Assembly: GCA_027886185.1 (NCBI GenBank)
Contig: WOAB01000040.1
Coordinates: 9,796,001-9,860,000 of the forward strand
Source: Rheum nobile
Taxonomy: Eukaryota; Streptophyta; Magnoliopsida; Caryophyllales; Polygonaceae
Length of the DNA stretch: 64,000 nucleotides
Reading direction: 5' to 3'
Shown here: in pieces, positions 56,714 through 64,000 of the stretch
How the letters are laid out: each line of letters starts with the position of its first letter
How positions within the stretch are numbered: the first letter of the stretch is position 1
The notes under the pieces: model-generated
Told to the model about the DNA's origin: nothing
What the model saw: the letters and a program-made list of their open reading frames with translations, nothing else
Database searches by the model: none
Translations under genes and position numbers: made by a program

Positions 56714-57093
56714 GTAAGTGTGCAATTTTCCCAGTTCACTTGCTATTCTCTGTATGTTCTATCCATAATTGGATCTTAGCATATGCGGAGCCACTAGCTT
56801 TTGTTTATACAAATATTACTTGCTACACAGTTTCTCACTATATTAACATGGTAAAAGATCTAGCTAAGTTGATGCTCCCTTTTGTATCTGATCGAACATG
56901 ATTCATTGTAAGGAAAACAGTATAGATGGTTGAAAATATTATGTTTGGATATCAGAAGGGGATTCACTTTCATAAAAACTCTATTTTATCCGGTCTGCAA
57001 GCCGTAGAGAAGGCCCTTGTTGCCTGAGAAATAGGTGCTGCTCTCTTACAATGTCTCGAGTGTTTGAAACTTCTATTTTATATATGTTATAAT

Positions 57094-57645
57094 TAGACCC
57101 GGCAAAACATGACCCGACCCGACAAACCGACCCGATCCGACCCGCTTGATATTTTTAGGGTTGAGACCCGATCCGAAAATCAATGGGTCAAGAAAGACCC
57201 AAACCCAATGACCCGAAAAATTCTGGGTTTGATATGACCCGACCCGTTGGGTTAACCGACCCGACCCAATCATATGTATTACCTCATTTATAATGAATAA
57301 TATACTATTTTTTACTAAATAGTGATATAATATTAATTATGTTATTATTATTTTATTAATAAAAATATTATTTTATTCTTATACATTTTATTTTATTATT
57401 AGAAATATTGTTTTGTTATTAGAAATAATATTTTATTATTAAAAATATTATTTTATTATTAAAATTATGATTTTATTATAAAAGTTATTGTAAAAAATCA
57501 TTAAAAAAACTTAGACTTTGGACCCGTTGGGTCGACTCGAACCGACACCAAACTCGGCATGACCCGACCCAATCAACCCATACTTGTTAACGACCCGGTT
57601 GACCAAAACCCGAACCCAACCCATCCGACCTGATTGCCAGGTCTA
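57094..57645. mobile_element. hAT-like MITE with 8-bp target duplication
   Basis: The 552-bp element starts TAGACCCGGCAA and ends TTGCCAGGTCTA, with flanking GTTATAAT on both sides (57086-57093 and 57646-57653). The ends are rich in GACCCGACCCG on one side and its complement GGGTCGGG on the other, with an AT-rich centre. An 8-bp duplication and a TA(G)-type terminus fit the hAT superfamily. 57654-58175 has nothing recognisable. Confidence 0.85.
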
Positions 57646-58175
57646 GTTATAATCATGTATGTTCCCCATGAGTGTTCAATTCACTTTTCTTGATATTTTA
57701 TTACACACATTGTCTCCTTAGGTTGTGTTGATAAGATATCAAAAGGTGATAGTTAAAGCTTCTTTGTGATAATGTGTTCATAGAGACCTTTTAATGTATA
57801 CTAAATTTCATGACACCTTGAGTCTCATTTCTTATGATTGTTTAGGAGCACTTTATGCCCAGTTTACACTTCTCTCATTTCCCACCCCTTTTTTGGGGGG
57901 TTTTAACTTAGTTTTAATAGGAGAATGCAACAAACAAAAGCACTTCATTTGGAACTAACAAAATATATAGTTGCATCTGATATAAACTAGGAGCATTTGA
58001 TTTACAAAGTAGAGGTATCAACTCAGCAACCCAACTCTTAGGGCATTTAAGCAGAGCATATCTACAATGTGATATCTTCTTATTTACATTATATTACCCC
58101 ATCTTCTACATATCAAACCGGGCTCTACAACTCCCCTGCATCAGCTTCTTCTTGTGCAACACCTTTGACCTTTGT

Positions 58176-59310
58176 TCTACACGGACATATCCCAATGCAA
58201 CTTTGTTCTGGACAAAGTTTATTTCAATCTCAATGTGTTTAGTGTGTTCGTTTTGTGATGGATTGGAGGAGAGATACACCGCACTCACATTGTCACAAAA
58301 AACAATAGTTGCACACTGAATAGGCGAGTCCAGTTCAGACAATAGACTAGGCATCCAGCATGATTCAGCAACAACATTGGCATCAACCTTGTATTCAGCC
58401 TCAACACTCGATCTTGACACAATAGTTTGTCTCTTAGAAGATCACGATACCAGATTAGGGCCAAGAAACTTGTAGTAGCCCGATGTAGGACGATGTAAGT
58501 CAAGACAACCAACCCAATCAACATCAGAATAGGTAGTCAATTGATCAATCTGACCTGAAATAAGGTTAAGACCGAGTTGTGTAGTCCCTTTTACATACCT
58601 CGAAATTCTCTTAAATTCCTAAAAGCGTTCCTCTATGGGATCATGAATATAGAGGTAAAACTCCTGAATGACATAGCTAATATCAGGACGCGTGAAGGTG
58701 AGGTGTTGTAATGTCCCGATGAGAGAGTAGTAGAGCGTGGGACAAGCGGTTGGGACACTGATGTTTTGGCCGAGCTTAGAGTTTGTGTCCAATGGCGTCC
58801 GACATAGATTGCATGAACTCATACCCGTTATTTGTAGGATCTCAACAACATATTTCACTTGACTTAGGTGAATTCCCTGGGATTGTTTGGTTAATGCAAC
58901 TCCCATAAACCAATTCAGCTCACCATCCGTCATGGCAAACTCAAAATCTAGATCCTTGATGATTTTGGTCAGACAAGCCAAGGAAGAGACTATTATTATG
59001 ATGTCATCAACATAGACAAGAAGACGAGCTTGATGCGCACCACCTTTGTAACGAACAGAGAAGCATCTGATATATTGCTCTTCAACCCAAGTTGTTGGAC
59101 ATATTTAGCAAAGTGTTGAAACCAAGCTCAGGGTGACTGTTTGAGACCATACAAAGCTTTGATTAGTCTACACACAAACCAAGAAATTGAGGACTTATAA
59201 ATCCAGGATATTGTTGACAATAGACAATTTCATCAAGTGTGCCATGCAAGAAGACATTCTTCACATCTAGTTGATGAATAAGCCAATTACTGTAATAACC
59301 CTCATTTTTA
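58176..59310 (-). pseudogene. Copia RT/RNase H fragment, left arm of an inverted repeat
   Basis: On the minus strand it encodes the end of a copia RT and RNase H: VYVDDIIIIVSS (about 59010), ELNWFMGVAL, ISYVIQEFYLYIH, then SRSSVEAEYK and NVSAVYLSSNPSQNEHTKHIEIE. Stops separate the frames at 58619-58981 and 58106-58420. It is nearly identical to 59780-60912 in reverse orientation. Confidence 0.85.
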
Positions 59311-59779
59311 AACTAATCGGTTTTGACCGAACCGAAAACCGAATATTATTTTTATAAGAACCGAAAACCGAACCGAATATAATCGGTTCGGTTCGGTCCG
59401 AAAAACTGAACCCGATGAACACCCCTAGCTTCGTATCTTCTTCGTCCGAACTCCAAATGATGTGTGGTTGGTGTGTTTGGAAACTAGACTTCAAGATGAA
59501 GATTTTGGTACTTAGATCGTAACTAGAGGTGCCCAATTGAAGGAGAATTTCCTTCTGCAAGTGCTCAAACATTTTGTGGACTGCCGAAAACCTAAGGCTT
59601 GAAATTGGGTTTCGAAATTAATATGACTAACAAGATATCATTAACATAGTGTTAAGATAATTTTTAGTACCATGACTTAAAATGTAACATACTTTTATGG
59701 AATAAAAATATATGTTTTAATTTATTCAAAAAAAAGTCATCCCTTTTATTAAAAGTAAAATTATATTTACGTCCTTAAC
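59311..59779. other. Spacer of the inverted repeat
   Basis: About 470 bp of unrelated DNA separates the arms. It contains ACCGAACCGAAAACCGAA repeats and their complement, like other small plant MITE-like repeats. The first and last ~20 bp outside it (TGTAATAACCCTCATTTTTA at 59291 and its complement to 59799) could instead be the termini of a 509-bp element at the apex. Confidence 0.6.
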
Positions 59780-60912
59780 TAAAAATGAGGGTTATTACAG
59801 TAATTGGCTTATTCATCAACTAGATGTGAATAATGCCTTCTTGCATGGCACACTTGATGAAATTGTCTATTGTCAACAATATCCTGGATTTATAAATCCT
59901 CAATTTCTTGGTTTGTGTGTAGACTAAACAAAGCTTTGTATGGTCTCAAACAGTCACCCTGAGCTTGGTTTCAACACTTTGCTAAATATGTCCAACAACT
60001 TGGGTTGAAGAGCAATATATCAGATGCTTCTCTGTTCGTTACAAAGGTGGTGCGCATCAAGCTCGTCTTCTTGTCTATGTTGATGACATCATAATAATAG
60101 TCTCTTCCTTGGCTTGTTTGACCAAAATCATCAAGGATCTAGATTTTGAGTTTGCCATTACGGATGGTGAGCTGAATTGGTTTATGGGAGTTGCATTAAC
60201 CAAACAATCCCAGGGAATTCACCTAAGTCAAGTGAAATATGCTGTTGAGATCCTACAAATAACGGGTATGAGTTCATGCAATCTATGCCGGACGCCATTG
60301 GACACAAACTCTAAGCTCGGCCAAAACATCAGTGCCCCAACCGCTTGTCCCACGCTCTACTACGCTCTCGTCGGGACATTACAACACCTCACCTTTACGC
60401 GTCCTGATATTAGCTATGTCATTCAGGAGTTTTACCTCTATATTCATGAACCCATAGAGGAACACTTTTAGGAATTGAAGAGAATTTCGAGGTATGTAAA
60501 AGGGACTACACAACTCGGTCATAACCTTATTTCAGGTCAGATTGATCAATTGACTACCTATTCTGATGTTGATTGGGTTGGTTGTCTTGACTCACATCGT
60601 CCTACATCGGGCTACTACATGTTTGTTGGCCCTAATCTGGTATCGTGATCTTCTAAGAGACAAACTATTGTGTCAAGATCGAGTGTTGATGTTGAATACA
60701 AGGTTGATGCCAATGTTGTTGCTGAATCACGTTGGATGCCTAGTCTATTGTCTGAACTGGACTCGCCTATTTAGTGTGCAACTATTGTTTTTTGTGACAA
60801 TGTGAGTGCGGTGTATCTCTCCTCCAATCGATCACAACACGAACACACTAAACACATTGAGATTGAAATAAACTTTGTCCAGAACAAAGTTGCATTGGGA
60901 TATGTCTGTGTT
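59780..60912 (+). pseudogene. Copia RT/RNase H fragment, right arm of an inverted repeat
   Basis: This is the plus-strand counterpart of the left arm: YVDDIIIIV near 60078, the frame 60109-60471, a stop at 60469-60471, then RNase H pieces to about 60912. Beyond that the sequence still reads as RNase H end (HVTSSSQFVDFLTTGLP), then a short purine-rich stretch and an LTR-like TGTTAGATAACACGG at 61013. Confidence 0.85.
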
Positions 60913-61012
60913 CTCCATGTCACTTCATCGAGTCAGTTTGTAGATTTTCTTACAACAGGGTTGCCTTCAGACCAGTTTCAATGTACGGACACCTCCTGAT
61001 TCAACTACAAGG

Positions 61013-61260
61013 GATGTTAGATAACACGGAATATTTGTATTTTACTGAATATGGTAAAGATAATATATCTCAGTTTACTATGTTAATTTCTTGTACCCTT
61101 AGGCCATGAATAACAATAGGATCTTGAAAGATCTTGAGCAATAAATATAGTATTTTAATGAATTTAGTTGAAGATCTTGGATAGGGAATGCTATCCCTAG
61201 AAACGCAATTTTATGGAACTTAAAAAAACTGGCACAAGAAAGAATGTTGGACATTGTTTT
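61013..61260 (+). repeat. Candidate copia LTR start
   Basis: TGTTAGATAACACGGAATA follows the RNase H end and ACAAGGGA, where a copia 3' LTR is expected. Its right end cannot be defined. Confidence 0.4.
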
Positions 61261-61428
61261 TAAATGGAATTTTTTCATTTATAAAAGTAACAAAAAATTA
61301 CTTCAAAATTCATGATTTTTTTTTATCTACCCATAGATACCAATATTGTATATTGATCTTGAACAGTTTTTTTTTTCATTTATGAAAGATCTTCAACAAA
61401 AAATTACTTCAAAATGGAATTTTTATCT

Positions 61429-61493
61429 CCACACGTAACGTGTGGTTAGGTTCCACACGTAACGTGTGGTTATGTTCCACACGTAACGTGTGG
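61429..61493. repeat. Three tandem ACGT palindromes
   Basis: CCACACGTAACGTGTGG occurs three times at an exact 24-bp spacing (61429, 61453 and 61477). Each is a near-perfect 17-bp palindrome with two ACGT cores, the core bound by plant bZIP/G-box factors. A CCTATGCGC(T/C)GAAA direct repeat follows (61495-61530). Confidence 0.85.
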
Positions 61494-61633
61494 AGCCTAT
61501 GCGCTGAAAGGCAGTTTTGCCTATGCGCCGAAAAGTAATCGTGCTATTATATTCATCATTTCTGTGAAACATAACTTCAAGTGTTTGATATTTCATGCAT
61601 TACCCAATCACTTTATATGCATATTTTCAAAGA

Positions 61634-61939
61634 AGTGGTGGAACTAGTAGGTGGTACCCCGGCGGGGCACAAATTTGTTTTAAGAAAAAGACTTTTTAGC
61701 TCGGACCTGAAGATATCCGGGTTAAAAGTTCCAATTTTTTACAAAATAAAATAGACTTTTTAGCCCGGATATCTGAATATTCGGGCTAATAAGTCTAAGT
61801 TTTTTAGCCCGGGCATATTTTTTACATCCGGGTTATATACTCTATTATCACACCACTTTGAAGTCCGTACCTATTTTGTGCTATATTCGGGCTAAACATC
61901 AAAATACATCAGGGATAAAAGGCTTATTTTCTACTAGTG
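61634..61939. mobile_element. CACTA-like 3' end remnant
   Basis: Repeats of TTTAGCCCGG(A/G)(T/C)AT and CGGGCTAA/CCGGGTTA lead to a terminal TTTTCTACTAGTG at 61939, like the right end of a CACTA element. The left end and a target duplication are not identifiable. Confidence 0.4.
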
Positions 61940-63059
61940 ATTAGATTCATTAAGCATAATGACAATTCACACAACCATGAGAAAATAGGTCTATTTTCAT
62001 GATCCTAAAAGTCCTATCTCAAATCTTGAGGTTCTAATGTCAAATATCACCTTTCAATGCATATCCAACATTTCATACATGTAAAAATATTAGCTAGGCA
62101 TTTTCACGATCACTTAGTGTGCAACATTTAAGTAGTAAATCAAAACTCATCCAACCAAAGAGAAAACCTCACCAAATCATCACATAATCACCATTGGACT
62201 ACTCCCAATCCTAACATAACAATTGCAAGAACATGACATAAAACATCAATCCAACCATCAAAAATATGGGTACAATGATAAACAAAACAAGAGATAAAGA
62301 AAATGAACAAGATATACTTGACATTCAACCAAAAGGAGAGAATGAGTAAAAGATACTTAACATTCAACCAAATCCTTGCATTTTCATTGATCCATGCGAG
62401 AAAAGGTGGAAGTTTGCTCCTTTTCCAAGTCTTGAATCATAAGAGAATTCAACAACCCAAAAAGTTGAAACTAGAATCCCACAAAAGAATAAGTCTAACT
62501 ACTAATATAAGTGGGAAAAGAAAACTAGAGTTGGAAAAAGAGAGAGAATCAAAGTAAATGCTAACCCTAGAAATGGAGGCTAAAGAGTAGATGTAAAGTT
62601 GGGGCATAAGTTCTCAAAAGTTGCCCTTACATGTCCTATTTATATGGGCCACAAAAAGGAGGGGATAAAATGCATCCAAGTAATCTCGTTGGAGACCACG
62701 GCCGTGGTGATCACCATGGGCTGGTCGGGGTGGTGACAAAATGTGTATTTTTCAACTTATGATAACACATGAGTGTGTTGTCCGACACTAATAGGTTGTG
62801 CTCCTCTTAAAGTGCATTTTTTCTTCACCAAATCTTTGAATTAATGCTCTTTTTGTCTTGTCCAAGCTTAAGCTAATTCCAAGCTGATTTCATCATGTTT
62901 CCATAGCTCCCAAAAGTGCTCCTACAATACCAAAACGACAAAAAAGAAGAGATTCGAGCAAAGCAAGCAAAATTCCAACAAAATGCCTAAGTAAGTATAT
63001 CTTTTATGCACAAAATGGGGTTAATATGAGTCAAGATATAGCATATAATCATGTTATCA
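61940..63059 (-). repeat. Athila/Tat-type LTR, minus strand
   Basis: On the minus strand it starts TGATAACATGATTATATGC and continues with CCCCATTTTGTGCATAAAAG, a typical start for this group. GC-rich type D modules lie about 320 bp in. The far end near 61940 is not defined and may be truncated by the CACTA-like remnant. ORF 62303-62557 across it is not considered real. Confidence 0.6.
62696..62737. repeat. Type D GC-rich palindromes in the 61940-63059 LTR
   Basis: CCACGGCCGTGG (perfect 12-bp palindrome) overlaps TGGTGATCACCA (perfect 12-bp palindrome). A decayed CCATGGGCTGGTCGGGGTGGTGAC follows. The relative place in the LTR matches the other module types. Confidence 0.7.
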
Positions 63060-64000
63060 ATGGGCCAAAGGGTGTACTGTTGCTTCTATGTTTATATAAA
63101 ACTGCTTAATACATAAGTAGAAGAAGGTTATATTAGTCATAGTATTAATTCTGAGGCACATACATTCTTGAATATTTTTTGTTGAAGATGTTCATTGACT
63201 TCCCATGGTGTTGCTTGAAAGATAAGAATGTATAAATGCTCAACAGGTTCTCCCTTACTAGTATATAAACCCCTTTATAGAAAAGTATAATAGTATACTT
63301 TTGGAAATAATCCACACCAAATAGTTGTGGTCTAAAACCTCTTAAAGACAGTTGTATTCTAAGCCTTACTTAGAGCCTATAGTAAAGAAAATTTTCACAC
63401 CAAATTTTTATTTTTATAAAACTCAAATAAACACAAAACGGTTTAAAAGTTTTAAAAAAAACATTTAGCTCTGATACCATAACTGTAACAACCCTAAATT
63501 ACGTTAGGAATATTACCGCCAGTGACCTCGGATCACATATCCAAAATCACCCAATGCTTTACAGCATTGATCGCAAATACAAAATAATATGAAAAATAAT
63601 ATATTAAATCCAAAATTGTCTCACAAACGACGTTGCTAAAGATGGCAACTCAGTAATATATATCAAAGTATCAGCGGAAGACTTAATAAAAAACAAACTC
63701 CAAAACAGGATATCAACCTTATTTAAAACAATTGTCAAAATACCAAAAAGAAAACATAATTGCCTTCAACGTCGTCTTCCCGTGTCTTCAACTTGGGAAG
63801 CTTTACTTGATGTGCCCATATAGGAAGGATGACACCAATCAACCATGCAAGGAAAAAGAAAGGTTGGTTAGTCTAATGAAAGACTAAACAAGGGCTCAAA
63901 CAAAGTAGTTCTATGTGATTGTATCCAATTACTATCATTGTCTCTCGAATAATAGTCAGTAGACGATACATAACCCGAATACTCTCACTGAAATGATAGA
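63060..64000 (-). mobile_element. Second chromovirus-like element, PBS and LTR end
   Basis: An iMet-type PBS lies at 63468-63480 (ATGGTATCAGAGCT on the minus strand). The LTR starts at 63484 (TGTAACAACCC) and runs off the window. 63840-64000 matches 37780-37940 of the other chromovirus-like LTR (AACCATGCAAGGAA, TTGGTTAGTCTAATGAAAGAC, ATCATTGTC(T/C)CTCGAATAATA). Only ~400 bp of internal leader remain to the left, with no Gag. Confidence 0.75.

Noticed and set aside
61440..61493. Rho-independent terminator
   Set aside because: The palindromes are perfect hairpins, but this is eukaryotic DNA and no T-run follows.
62303..62557. 84-codon Lys-rich plus-strand frame
   Set aside because: It lies on the antisense strand of an LTR and is low complexity.

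Overview
This window looks like repeat-dense nuclear DNA from a flowering plant, probably a eudicot. It holds several lineages of plant LTR retrotransposons (Athila-like and chromovirus-like Ty3/gypsy, Sirevirus-like Ty1/copia), a plant L1-type LINE, MITE-like elements, and broken copies of plant gene families (a raffinose synthase/seed imbibition-type gene and a DUF538 gene). I see no rRNA or tRNA gene, no CRISPR array and no bacterial-style operon. I found no intact host gene. The species cannot be named from the sequence.

Layout. 1-2.27 kb: one exon-like ORF of unknown function, a ~300-bp tandem repeat and a (GA)n(CGA)n microsatellite. 2.28-4.16 kb: a snap-back inverted-repeat element. 4.29-22.62 kb: a decayed Sirevirus-like copia element, split at 5,237 by a complete Athila-like element (element 1, 5,238-16,827) with 1.39-kb LTRs, a CCCAC target duplication, a tRNA-Asp-type PBS, gag-PR-RT-RH-IN in one frame and an extra 3' ORF. 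23.3-24.0 kb: CACTA-like debris. 24.05-31.0 kb: a broken LINE carrying a minus-strand solo LTR (GTATC duplication), then fused to an LTR fragment.

32.2-47.6 kb: a minus-strand chromovirus-like element that keeps gag but has no recognisable pol. Its 5' LTR is split by a second Athila-like element (element 2, 39,541-47,600), which keeps gag-protease but has lost RT-RH-IN. The 3' LTR of element 2 is itself split by a solo LTR (45,077-46,505, AATTC duplication). The right edge of this nest and its flank are tandemly duplicated (924 bp). 49-57 kb is lower-copy-looking DNA with the two gene relics and an hAT-like MITE (8-bp duplication). 58.2-60.9 kb is a large inverted duplication of a copia RT/RNase H fragment. 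61-64 kb holds more LTR pieces, three tandem ACGT palindromes and the start of a second chromovirus-like LTR.

Most unusual signal. The Athila-like LTRs share a well conserved start, but each carries at about the same place (~220-400 bp in, upstream of a presumed TATA box) a cluster of GC-rich palindromic modules whose sequence differs between subfamilies. Within one element the same subfamily-specific module recurs in the LTRs, inside protein-coding linkers and in the 3' untranslated region. One module type also sits in the LTR of the unrelated chromovirus-like element. Further points are paired GNRA-loop hairpins and a post-pol hairpin conserved between elements 1 and 2, and premature stops that are nearly all explained by C-to-T or G-to-A changes.
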